Positions 1 through 6,408 of a stretch of DNA of 8,836 nt are shown one piece after another. The stretch is from the NCBI GenBank assembly GCA_964540655.1, contig CAZINR010000051.1, forward strand, positions 1 to 8,836, in the 5' to 3' direction. The translations under genes and the position numbers were made by a program. The notes below the pieces were generated by a model. That model did not search any database, was not told the origin of the DNA, and saw nothing but the letters and a program-made list of their open reading frames with translations. Numbering within the stretch: position 1 is the first letter of the stretch; every line of letters starts with the position of its first letter. The stretch is from CAZQBY01 sp964540655. GTDB lineage: Archaea; Altiarchaeota; Altiarchaeia; JAFGQM01.

Positions 1-141
1 AAGGTGTTGGAAGAGGCCCATGTGGTTTTGACGCCTGGAACCGCATTCGGCGAGTATGGTGAGGGATATTTCAGGGCATCGATAACATCTTCCACGGACA
101 GAATAAAAGAAGCTGCGAAGAGGATAAAGGAGCTGAAATGA
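1..141 (+). CDS. dapL: C-terminus of a PLP-dependent aminotransferase, probably LL-diaminopimelate aminotransferase (partial)
   Basis: Only the last 46 residues are present; the frame is open from base 1 and stops at TGA 139-141. The visible part contains TPGTAFGEYGEGYFRASIT, the C-terminal signature of class I/II aminotransferases. In that family the Arg of the G-Y-F-R segment binds the substrate alpha-carboxylate. The fragment ends in a helix rich in Lys and Arg. Assignment to DapL, which converts tetrahydrodipicolinate to LL-diaminopimelate in one step, comes mainly from context: dapF follows with a 4-base ATGA overlap and lysA comes after that. The fragment alone cannot exclude another aminotransferase of the same fold. 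The PLP lysine lies outside the window. Confidence 0.72.
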   Translation, partial: KVLEEAHVVLTPGTAFGEYGEGYFRASITSSTDRIKEAAKRIKELK

Positions 142-962
142 CCAGATTGAAGTTCACGAAGATGCACGGAGCCGGCAACGATTTCATAATGGTTGACGCA
201 CGCAGGAAGCGCATAAAGAGCCCGGGCCAGCTAGCCAAAAAGCTCTGCCGGAGGCACTTCTCCGTAGGCGCTGACGGTCTGATACTGATAAGGCCTTCCA
301 AGAGGGCAGACTACAGGATGCGCATATTCAACCCCGACGGCTCGGAGGCTGAGATGTGCGGAAACGGCATCAGATGCTTTGCCAAGTACCTGCGCAACAA
401 GAATATAACCAAAAAGGCATTTCTTACGGTCGAGACCAAGGCCGGCATAATAAAGCCTGAGATACTTCAGGAGCAGGTGAAAGTGGACATGGGCGAACCG
501 TCTTTATCTAGGACGCACATACCGATGCTCGGCAATTCCGAGCCCGCGATAAACGAGATTCTAGCTCTCAAGGATCGCAACGTCCATATAACCGCAGTTT
601 CCATGGGTAATCCTCATGCCGTCATCTTCGTAAATGATTTGAGCACCTACCCTATCGAGAGGGTGGGCAGGGAGATAGAGAACCATTCCACGTTCCCCAA
701 CCGCACCAACGTAGAGTTCGTCGAGGTTCTGAGCAGCAGAGAGCTTAAGATTCGGGTATGGGAGCGCGGGGCCGGCGAGACCCTTGCATGCGGAACGGGG
801 GCCTGCGCGTCACTGGTCGCTTCTGTTCTCAATGGAAAGACGAAAAAGAAGGCCAGGATACGACTTCCGGGAGGCACTCTGATGGTCGAATGGGCGGAGG
901 ACAACCACGTGTTCATGACAGGCCCTGCGGAAGAGGTGTTCGACGGAGTCATGGAGGTCTGA
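138..962 (+). CDS. dapF: Diaminopimelate epimerase
   Basis: A cytosolic, cofactor-independent racemase that converts LL-diaminopimelate to meso-diaminopimelate, the substrate of LysA. The protein has 274 residues, the usual family length. It opens with the signature FTKMHGAGNDFIMVD (6-20). The two catalytic cysteines of the thiol/thiolate pair are visible as C74 in EMCGNGIRC and C218 in ETLACGTGAC, one in each half of the pseudo-symmetric fold. NPDGSEAEMCGNG (65-77) and ERGAGETLACGTGA (209-222) are the substrate-binding segments. The start at 138 is supported by a GGAG at 129-132, five bases upstream inside the preceding gene, and by the 4-base overlap with that gene's stop. Overlap before it and a 1-base gap to lysA after it indicate one translationally coupled operon. 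No oddities are seen. Confidence 0.97.
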   Translation: MTRLKFTKMHGAGNDFIMVDARRKRIKSPGQLAKKLCRRHFSVGADGLILIRPSKRADYRMRIFNPDGSEAEMCGNGIRCFAKYLRNKNITKKAFLTVETKAGIIKPEILQEQVKVDMGEPSLSRTHIPMLGNSEPAINEILALKDRNVHITAVSMGNPHAVIFVNDLSTYPIERVGREIENHSTFPNRTNVEFVEVLSSRELKIRVWERGAGETLACGTGACASLVASVLNGKTKKKARIRLPGGTLMVEWAEDNHVFMTGPAEEVFDGVMEV

Positions 963-963
963 G

Positions 964-2187
964 ATGGAAATCAAGGAAAATAAACTCTACCTGGGTGGAA
1001 TATCGGCCGAGAAACTGATTGATGATTTTGGAAGCCCGCTGTACGCCTATGAAGAAGAAACAATCCGTAAAAACTACAGAGGACTCTACGATTCCATAGG
1101 TTGGCCCAGAAAGAGGATACTCTACGCCTGCAAGGCCAACACAAACATCTCGATTATCAAGGTCCTGAAGGAAGAGGGATGCGGCATAGATGCGGTCAGC
1201 CCGGGGGAGGTGTTCCTCTCCCTGGAAGCGGGCCTGAAGCCGGAGGACATCCTCTTCACCGGGAATAATATGACTGACGAAGACATGAAATATGTGGCCG
1301 GAAAAGGGGTGATGCTCAACATAGGGAGCGTCTCACGGCTGAAGAAATACGCCAAGGAGTACCCGGAAACGGACGTCTGCATAAGAGTCAACCCGGACAT
1401 AAAGCCCAATGTCCACCCCCATCTGGCGACCGGCGGACTGGATTCCAAGTTCGGCATATACATGGGCCATGTGGAGCAGGTCAAAGAAGTGGCTGAAGAG
1501 CATAACCTCAACATAAAGGGCGTGCATGCCCACGTAGGCACCACAATCATGGATCTCGCACCGTTCCAGGAGACCATGGAGGTCGTATTGAAGGCGGCGA
1601 AGCAGTTCGACGGACTGGAATTCGTCGACTTCGGCGGGGGCATAGGTATACCCTACGAACCGGGACAGAAGGAGGTCGATTTGAAGAAGTTCGGAGACTT
1701 TGCCACCAAGAGGATGGAGGATTTCTGCGACTCCTATGGGCGAGAGGTCGAATATCGAATCGAACCCGGGCGTTATCTAGTCGCCCAGTCGGGCTTCCTG
1801 CTTTCCAGGATAAACACAATAAAGCAGAACCCAAAAAAACGGTTCCTGGGCCTGGACACAAACATGGCCCACTTGGTGAGGCCCTGCATGTATGACGCCT
1901 ACCATCGCATAGTCAACGCCTCGAATATGGGCGGCGAGCTGGAAACAGTGGATGTCGTTGGCAACATATGTGAGACTGGCGACTTCTTCGCCAAGGAAAG
2001 GGACGTCCAGCATGCCGAAGAGGGCGACATAATCGCCATAATGGATGCGGGCGCTTACGGCTATGCCATGTCCTCGATTTACAATTCTTTCCCCAAACCC
2101 GTAGAGGTCCTGGTCAAAGACGGAAAGTCCAGGGTTATACGAGAGCGCTGGGAACTCTCCGACCTGCTGTGGAGACAGAAGTACTGA
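964..2187 (+). CDS. lysA: Diaminopimelate decarboxylase
   Basis: A PLP enzyme that decarboxylates meso-diaminopimelate to L-lysine, the last step of the pathway. The protein has 407 residues, typical for the fold-type III (alanine racemase/ornithine decarboxylase-like) family. The N-terminal barrel carries the PLP lysine K57 in YACKANTN, the HAHVGTTI segment (188-195) and the phosphate-binding GGG at 224-226. EPGRYLVAQSG (267-277) follows. The C-terminal beta domain holds C336 in CETGD, the conserved cysteine region contributed across the dimer, and DAGAYGYAMSSIYN (361-374). The start is supported by GGAGG at 953-957, inside the end of dapF and six bases before the ATG. Only one base separates the two genes. 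After the stop, a T5 run at 2198-2202 could help transcription end, but it also looks like a TATA element for the next gene. Confidence 0.97.
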   Translation: MEIKENKLYLGGISAEKLIDDFGSPLYAYEEETIRKNYRGLYDSIGWPRKRILYACKANTNISIIKVLKEEGCGIDAVSPGEVFLSLEAGLKPEDILFTGNNMTDEDMKYVAGKGVMLNIGSVSRLKKYAKEYPETDVCIRVNPDIKPNVHPHLATGGLDSKFGIYMGHVEQVKEVAEEHNLNIKGVHAHVGTTIMDLAPFQETMEVVLKAAKQFDGLEFVDFGGGIGIPYEPGQKEVDLKKFGDFATKRMEDFCDSYGREVEYRIEPGRYLVAQSGFLLSRINTIKQNPKKRFLGLDTNMAHLVRPCMYDAYHRIVNASNMGGELETVDVVGNICETGDFFAKERDVQHAEEGDIIAIMDAGAYGYAMSSIYNSFPKPVEVLVKDGKSRVIRERWELSDLLWRQKY

Positions 2188-2261
2188 CAATTTAAGATTT
2201 TTATAGCCTTGGCGTATAGTTACACAATATATTTTACAACTGTAAAATTTATACTAGTAAA
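2188..2261 (+). promoter_or_regulatory. Promoter region of ino1 with an overlapping palindrome
   Basis: A 74-bp AT-rich gap between lysA and ino1. There are two TATA-like candidates. TATATTTTA (2228-2236) is centred 30 bases before the ino1 ATG and would give a nearly leaderless transcript. TTTTTATA (2198-2205) would give a leader of roughly 30 bases. There is no Shine-Dalgarno sequence before the ATG (the preceding bases are tatactagtaaa), which favours the downstream box and leaderless translation. The inverted repeat described separately overlaps that box. Box assignment is by eye from spacing and composition, not from mapped transcripts. Confidence 0.6.
2231..2248. repeat. Perfect 8-bp inverted repeat, possible operator of ino1
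   Basis: ATTTTACA and TGTAAAAT flank a 2-base AC centre, giving an 18-bp dyad. The right half recurs in part as GTAAAAT at 2257-2263, immediately over the ino1 start, within an ACT-GTAAAAT / ACTAGTAAAAT pair (2239-2248 and 2253-2263). Its left arm overlaps the candidate TATA box, a common position for archaeal repressors of the winged-helix type. The arms are too AT-rich and the loop too short to suggest an RNA hairpin, so a DNA-binding site is the more likely reading. The regulator is unknown. Confidence 0.5.
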
Positions 2262-3350
2262 ATGTCCAAGAAGATAAAGGTCGCCCTTGCGGGCATAGGG
2301 AACTGCGCTTCTTCACTTGTTCAGGGCGTCGAATTTTACAAGGACGCGGGGGCCACAGATGAGCTCATACCGGGCCTTATGCACAATGTACTTGGGGGCT
2401 ACAAGCTCAGGGACATAGAGTTCGTGGCAGCGTTCGACGTCGATAAGAGGAAAGTGGGGACTGATCTAAGCGAAGCGATATTCTCGCCGCCGAACTGCAC
2501 GACGAAGTTCAGCGACGTTCCTGAATGGGGTGTCGAGGTCATGAAAGGGCCCGTGCTCGACGGTGTCGGGGACACTGTCAAGGACGCCTTTCTAATAGAC
2601 TCGAAACAGAAGCCTGTCGATGTCAAAAAGGAGCTGGAGGACAGCGGTGCCGAGGTGTGCGTCTGCTACCTGCCCGTTGGTTCTGAACAGGGCCTGCGCT
2701 GGTATGCGGAGCAGTGCATGGAATCTGGTGTGGCTTTCATCAATGCCATACCGGTTTTCATCCAGGAGGAAGTTGAACTCATAAGGAACTTCGAGAACAA
2801 GAATGTCCCGGTTATAGGAAGCGACATCAAGTCCCAGGTTGGGGCGACCATAGTCCATAGGGTCCTGACCAAGCTCTTCGTCGACAGGGGCCAGCCCCTT
2901 GAGCATACCTACCAGCTCAATGTGGGGGGGAACACAGACTTCCAGAACATGCTGGTGCGCTCCCGCCTGAAAAGCAAAAAGATATCCAAGACCAATGCGG
3001 TGCAATCCCAATTGCCCCAGCGTCTTCCGGATAAGGATATCTACGTGGGACCGTCGGATTGGGTGCCGTGGTTGAAAGACAACAAAGTCTGTTTCATACG
3101 GATGGAGGGCAAACAGTTCGGAGATGTGCCAATGAATCTGGAATTGAGGCTTTCCGTCGAGGACTCGCCCAATTCAGCGGGCGTCATAGTGGACGCTATA
3201 AGGTGCGCGAAACTGGGGCTGGAGAGGGAAATCGGTGGAATGCTGACATCGCCTTCTGCCTATTTCATGAAGTCTCCGCCGATACAGTATCCTGATTCCC
3301 TCGCCAAGCAGATGGTGGAAGAATTTATTAGGGGCGAGAGGGAAAGATAA
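2262..3350 (+). CDS. ino1: myo-Inositol-1-phosphate synthase, archaeal/actinobacterial type
   Basis: An NAD-dependent cytosolic enzyme that isomerises and cyclises glucose 6-phosphate to 1L-myo-inositol 1-phosphate. Its 362 residues match the short archaeal and mycobacterial form, not the ~500-residue eukaryotic form. The N-terminal Rossmann motif GIGNCASSLVQG lies at 11-22. The catalytic region includes GSDIKSQVGATIVHR (186-200), with the conserved lysine K190, and GGNTDFQNM (222-230). RSRLKSKKISKTNAVQS (233-249) supplies further active-site lysines, and SPSAYFMKSPP lies near the C-terminus (330-340). All are conserved family segments. The gene has its own promoter region and is followed after 4 bases by a CDP-alcohol phosphotransferase that would use its product. 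That makes inositol phospholipid synthesis the likely purpose, rather than only compatible solutes. Confidence 0.95.
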   Translation: MSKKIKVALAGIGNCASSLVQGVEFYKDAGATDELIPGLMHNVLGGYKLRDIEFVAAFDVDKRKVGTDLSEAIFSPPNCTTKFSDVPEWGVEVMKGPVLDGVGDTVKDAFLIDSKQKPVDVKKELEDSGAEVCVCYLPVGSEQGLRWYAEQCMESGVAFINAIPVFIQEEVELIRNFENKNVPVIGSDIKSQVGATIVHRVLTKLFVDRGQPLEHTYQLNVGGNTDFQNMLVRSRLKSKKISKTNAVQSQLPQRLPDKDIYVGPSDWVPWLKDNKVCFIRMEGKQFGDVPMNLELRLSVEDSPNSAGVIVDAIRCAKLGLEREIGGMLTSPSAYFMKSPPIQYPDSLAKQMVEEFIRGERER

Positions 3351-3354
3351 CAAG

Positions 3355-3978
3355 ATGCTCAAAGCTGCTGGGGCTGGTGGGACTGCGAGTATCAGAATGG
3401 GCATGCTATTCTCAAAACTCGGAATAAGCCCGAACGTCTGGACATTGATCGCCCTCATACCGGCGATTGCAGGGTTTATGGCATTAGCCTATAATCAACT
3501 CTTGCTGGGAGCACTTCTATTCATGGTCTCTGGGCTGGTGGACGCAATAGATGGTGCGGTCGCAAGAGTCACCGGAGCGGTTAGCAACCTGGGGGCATTC
3601 CTGGATGGCATAATAGATCGATATGTGGAGATTCTCCTTTATATGGGGCTGCTGGTTTTTCTGACGCAGAATTATGCCCCTGAGATATTACTCCCCCACA
3701 CCTACTGGATAGCATTGATGATATTCGGTGCCCTTATGCCCACGTTCGTGCGCGCATATGCGGACCACCGCAAGCTCGTGACCGAGCCTGAGCAGCATAG
3801 AGCCATGGGGGGCATCTTGGAAAGGGCAGAGCGGCTGGCCTTCTTGTTCGCTGGCATGCTACTGGGATATTTCAATCCCGTATTCCTCGTCTATCTGGTG
3901 GCAGTAACCGCAATTCTTGCGAATGCGACTGCCATACAAAGAATACTCTTCGTCATTCGTGTTGGCCGCGCTCAATAG
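3355..3978 (+). CDS. CDP-alcohol phosphatidyltransferase, probable archaetidylinositol phosphate synthase
   Basis: An integral membrane enzyme expected to transfer inositol 1-phosphate onto CDP-archaeol, releasing CMP and giving archaetidylinositol phosphate. The full CDP-alcohol phosphotransferase signature is present. D63, D66, G67, A70 and R71 lie in DAIDGAVAR, followed by G80, D84 and D88 in GAFLDGIID, with the canonical spacing. The four aspartates coordinate the catalytic metals. Hydrophobic segments at about 27-46, 48-66, 92-104, 116-132, 158-173 and 175-192 fit the usual six-helix topology; total length is 207 residues. Substrate choice is inferred from the adjacent ino1. A di-myo-inositol phosphate phosphate synthase belongs to the same family, but no inositol-phosphate cytidylyltransferase domain or gene is seen here, which favours the lipid role. 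The last 26 bases overlap the convergent gene on the other strand. Confidence 0.85.
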   Translation: MLKAAGAGGTASIRMGMLFSKLGISPNVWTLIALIPAIAGFMALAYNQLLLGALLFMVSGLVDAIDGAVARVTGAVSNLGAFLDGIIDRYVEILLYMGLLVFLTQNYAPEILLPHTYWIALMIFGALMPTFVRAYADHRKLVTEPEQHRAMGGILERAERLAFLFAGMLLGYFNPVFLVYLVAVTAILANATAIQRILFVIRVGRAQ

Positions 3979-5005
3979 CCTCTTCTTTCGCTGGAGGTTT
4001 CCCCTTCCGGAACATTGCCATCCAGGCGTATATTATCAATATAGCCAATGGCGCGCATATCATGACCAGACTGACGATAATTCCCTCCGTGCCAGATATG
4101 CCCGACTTTGGTTCGGCGTGAGCAATGCCGCCCCCCTCGGCATAGTCGGGCTGGACCGCCCCACCTCCAGTGCTGTCGGTATCATTTGACATATTCGCTG
4201 GTGGGGGGCCGTCCTCAGTCTGGTCTATGGAATCGTTTCCTTCGCCAGGCGAGCTTTGATTAACTGAAGAACCATTCTCTGGATAGTCGAAACCGGGCAC
4301 TAGGCTGAACTCCAACGTCTCCATATCGAAAGCTGCGCGATGCTCGTCCCTCACGGAGAGGTCCAGTTCCTTTCCTGTGCTTATATTATCGCATCTCACG
4401 TTGAATTCGGCTCGCCCCCCCACTCCGATATCCTTTTTGTCGCCTCCTGAAATCTGGCAATCGAGGAAGACATCGGGCTCCAGGGTGAGCTCTACGCCAT
4501 AAAGATCGCCCTCCCCCGAATTCTCTACGACGACCTTGAACTCCAGCCCCCCGCCTTCTTCGAAATCCACGAGGTTCATGCCCCCTTGAGGATAGATGAT
4601 TTTCAAATCGAAATCAGGGGGGACCAGGATTATGGATATCCCATCTTCGTATATCCTGTGCTCGGGGTGAGATGCGACAGTCTCTAACCGTACCCTGGTT
4701 TTTTCCCAGATTGCGCCGTTTATAGTCACATCTATGTCTGCGGTATCATTGACGCCTATGCTGACGCTGTCGGAGGATACGGAGACGGAGTCGCTTCCTG
4801 TCAACCCTATGCTTACGCCATCGATGTCGCCCCAAGACTCGTTTGTGTTCTTGACCCTCACGGTGAAATCCGTGGAACCGTCCATTGAAAAAGAAGCTCC
4901 GTCGTTTGGATAGACGATTTCCAGCTCTATCTTCCCCGCGCAGGCAAGCCCCGGGACCAACAGAAGCGACAGCGCCGCCAGAAAAACCGCCCGAACCATT
5001 TCCAT
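3953..5005 (-). CDS. Secreted, C-terminally membrane-anchored surface protein with two repeated beta-type domains
   Basis: Not a family I can name. The 350-residue protein starts with a signal peptide: basic R5, hydrophobic 6-20, and a likely signal peptidase site after ACA at 21-23. Two related domains follow. One begins IELEIVYPNDGASF (26-39) and contains FTVRVKN; the other begins FDLKIIYPQGGMNL (132-145) and contains FKVVVEN. Both resemble the immunoglobulin-like CARDB/NEW3 domains of archaeal surface proteins. C183 and C205 in the second domain could form a disulfide. Residues 241-305 form a Gly/Ser/Asn-rich stalk. Asn sequons occur at N55, N86, N207, N244, N249, N257, N271 and N274. A transmembrane helix (about 308-331) and a charged cytoplasmic tail end the protein. 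An AAAGGAG at 5019-5025 lies 13 bases before the ATG, rather far. The gene follows the FtsZ-like gene by 25 bases, so co-transcription is likely. Confidence 0.85.
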   Translation of the reverse strand: MEMVRAVFLAALSLLLVPGLACAGKIELEIVYPNDGASFSMDGSTDFTVRVKNTNESWGDIDGVSIGLTGSDSVSVSSDSVSIGVNDTADIDVTINGAIWEKTRVRLETVASHPEHRIYEDGISIILVPPDFDLKIIYPQGGMNLVDFEEGGGLEFKVVVENSGEGDLYGVELTLEPDVFLDCQISGGDKKDIGVGGRAEFNVRCDNISTGKELDLSVRDEHRAAFDMETLEFSLVPGFDYPENGSSVNQSSPGEGNDSIDQTEDGPPPANMSNDTDSTGGGAVQPDYAEGGGIAHAEPKSGISGTEGIIVSLVMICAPLAILIIYAWMAMFRKGKPPAKEEAIERGQHE

Positions 5006-5030
5006 ATCTAAATAGAGTCTCCTTTAAAAA
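5006..5030 (-). promoter_or_regulatory. Short intergenic spacer with Shine-Dalgarno or TATA-like element before the surface-protein gene
   Basis: Read on the - strand, the 25 bases contain ATTTTTAAAGGAGA. AAAGGAG (5019-5025) is a strong Shine-Dalgarno match but sits 13 bases from the ATG, longer than usual. The overlapping TTTTTAAA (5023-5030) is centred about 22 bases from the ATG, so it could instead be a weak internal TATA box giving a near-leaderless transcript. The sequence alone does not decide between the two. Confidence 0.4.
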
Positions 5031-6356
5031 TCATATGTAATCTATGCCTAGGTCATCCTGATATTCGTTGAGCTTCTTCTGCCCTTTCTTCTTGAAACTC
5101 GGGAAGCCCACCAACTCATTGACTATGTCTTCTATCTCCTCGTCCTCGTCGACCTCCGGCTCGGCAGCCACGGCATCTTTGTCCCCTGGCCCTCCATATA
5201 CGCCTTCAGCATCTTTTGAGGATTTCTGCCCCTCACCTCCCTTTTCGAGACCTATTAGCGCAGGGCTTCTATACTCCTCCTCGTCATCCTTTCTTTGGGC
5301 TTCAAGCTGCATATTCAGAAACTCTTCGAACTCGCTCTTTACCTCTTCGGCGCGCGTATCCCGGGGTATGCTTACTACACTCTCTTTGCCCTTTTCCTTT
5401 TCATCCGGATTTTTGACATCAGATTCTATATGATCGGGCATCTTCACTCCCTGCACCAGCGGGAGCTCGCTGACTGCGGAAACAAGTATGACCTGGAATT
5501 CCATCCTGTCTGAATTTACGCCTATCCATTTTGTGCTGTCCGGGTTCAGCCTTTCCTGTATGGATGAATTCAGTCCCCGCATCTCCTGTATGGTCAGTTC
5601 CGACGGTGACGTAAGCAGAACAAGAGACCTTTTTATGTGAGACGATTCCGCATATTTGTCCACCTCCTTGAGGGCTTTTTCGGATGCCTCCTCAAGGCCC
5701 TTGCCATCGCCCGATGTCGCAACGAAAAAGAGATCCCCATAGAAAAAATGCTGCAACTCGTCCCTATTCAGGTTCATGAAACCCATGCTTGAGATCGATA
5801 TTATGAGGGAATTTATCAGGCTTTTTACGACGCCGTTCACTTTTTTGAATAGATTCAGCATAGGCGTTTTCTCGTCCCTCTTGAGGTTGTTGTCAACTAT
5901 TATGACTCCATCGGCCTTTTCTCTTATCAGGTCAACACCCGAGTCTACCTCCTCGGAACCCCGCCTTCCTTTGGTAAGCGGATAGATGGGCACGGCCAAT
6001 GTGAATATCTGCCTTTTCGTGCAGAGCTCGACTATGAACTGACCTATGCACGCGCCGGTCTTGCCCCCCAGGCCCATCACCACCATCGCCATGTTCACTC
6101 CGCTCAAGGATGACTCTATTTTGCCTATCTCCTCACTGAGGGCCTTTTTTATCTCCTCGAAGCTCTCGCATTTGTTAAGGGACTCGCCTATCCTGACCTT
6201 ATCTATACCGCCCCTCAGCTGCTCTAACTGCGACTGGTCTTTGTCAAGGGCTATCAATCCGGTGTTTTTCGGCACCTCTCCGACCAAGCTGTTCAGTATC
6301 CTGCACCCTACCCCACCTATGCCGAATACTACGGTCTTGGCTCCTTCGATTTCCAT
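5031..6356 (-). CDS. Divergent FtsZ/tubulin-superfamily protein with long acidic C-terminal tail
   Basis: A cytoskeletal GTPase homologue of 441 residues. Residues 1-300 align by eye with FtsZ throughout. The T1 loop is GIGGVGCRIL (12-21), where FtsZ has G-V-G-G-G-G-N. The T3-like segment is ALDKDQSQLEQL (36-47). The T4 loop MGLGGKTGACIG (94-105) replaces FtsZ GGGTGTG. A VPIYPLTKGRRG segment (122-133) corresponds to FtsZ P-F-x-x-E-G-x-R-R. The synergy (T7) loop FMNLNRDEL (193-201) has N197 and E200 where E. coli FtsZ has the catalytic D209 and D212. The C-terminal domain includes RSLVLLTSPSELTIQEM (243-259). Residues 305-420 are a charged, low-complexity linker, followed by a basic patch (422-428) and a tail ending DDLGIDYI. 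Altered loops suggest weak or changed GTP hydrolysis. It may belong to one of the non-canonical FtsZ-like families; canonical FtsZ1/FtsZ2 and CetZ fit poorly. Confidence 0.85.
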   Translation of the reverse strand: MEIEGAKTVVFGIGGVGCRILNSLVGEVPKNTGLIALDKDQSQLEQLRGGIDKVRIGESLNKCESFEEIKKALSEEIGKIESSLSGVNMAMVVMGLGGKTGACIGQFIVELCTKRQIFTLAVPIYPLTKGRRGSEEVDSGVDLIREKADGVIIVDNNLKRDEKTPMLNLFKKVNGVVKSLINSLIISISSMGFMNLNRDELQHFFYGDLFFVATSGDGKGLEEASEKALKEVDKYAESSHIKRSLVLLTSPSELTIQEMRGLNSSIQERLNPDSTKWIGVNSDRMEFQVILVSAVSELPLVQGVKMPDHIESDVKNPDEKEKGKESVVSIPRDTRAEEVKSEFEEFLNMQLEAQRKDDEEEYRSPALIGLEKGGEGQKSSKDAEGVYGGPGDKDAVAAEPEVDEDEEIEDIVNELVGFPSFKKKGQKKLNEYQDDLGIDYI

Positions 6357-6408
6357 GTTCCGGGTCAGTCGAGACTTATACTAATTAAAGCCTTAGAGCA
6401 TTAAAACG
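6357..6408 (-). promoter_or_regulatory. Probable promoter of the FtsZ-like gene
   Basis: The 52-bp gap after cdc48 reads, on the - strand, TTTTAATG just after the cdc48 stop and then CTTTAATTAG (6381-6390). The latter is centred about 29 bases before the ATG at 6356, as expected for a TATA box giving a nearly leaderless transcript. No Shine-Dalgarno sequence is visible before the ATG (preceding bases gacccggaac). The FtsZ-like gene may therefore be transcribed on its own as well as by readthrough from cdc48. Confidence 0.5.

Noticed and set aside
1122..1643. - strand open frames opposite lysA (also 1547-1861 and 1777-2190)
   Set aside because: They are antisense shadows of lysA with no family features or separate start signals.
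2190..2261. Riboswitch or structured RNA leader before ino1
   Set aside because: The region is short and AT-rich, and its only dyad has a 2-base loop unsuited to an RNA hairpin; a promoter with a DNA operator explains it better.
3917..4189. + strand open frame of 90 codons spanning the convergent junction
   Set aside because: It overlaps the 3' ends of two better-supported genes and its translation has no domain-like pattern.
4900..4950. Lipobox reading of the surface protein's GLAC segment near C22
   Set aside because: The -3 position is Gly rather than Leu/Val/Ile; a signal peptidase I site after A23 fits better, and the protein already has a C-terminal anchor helix.
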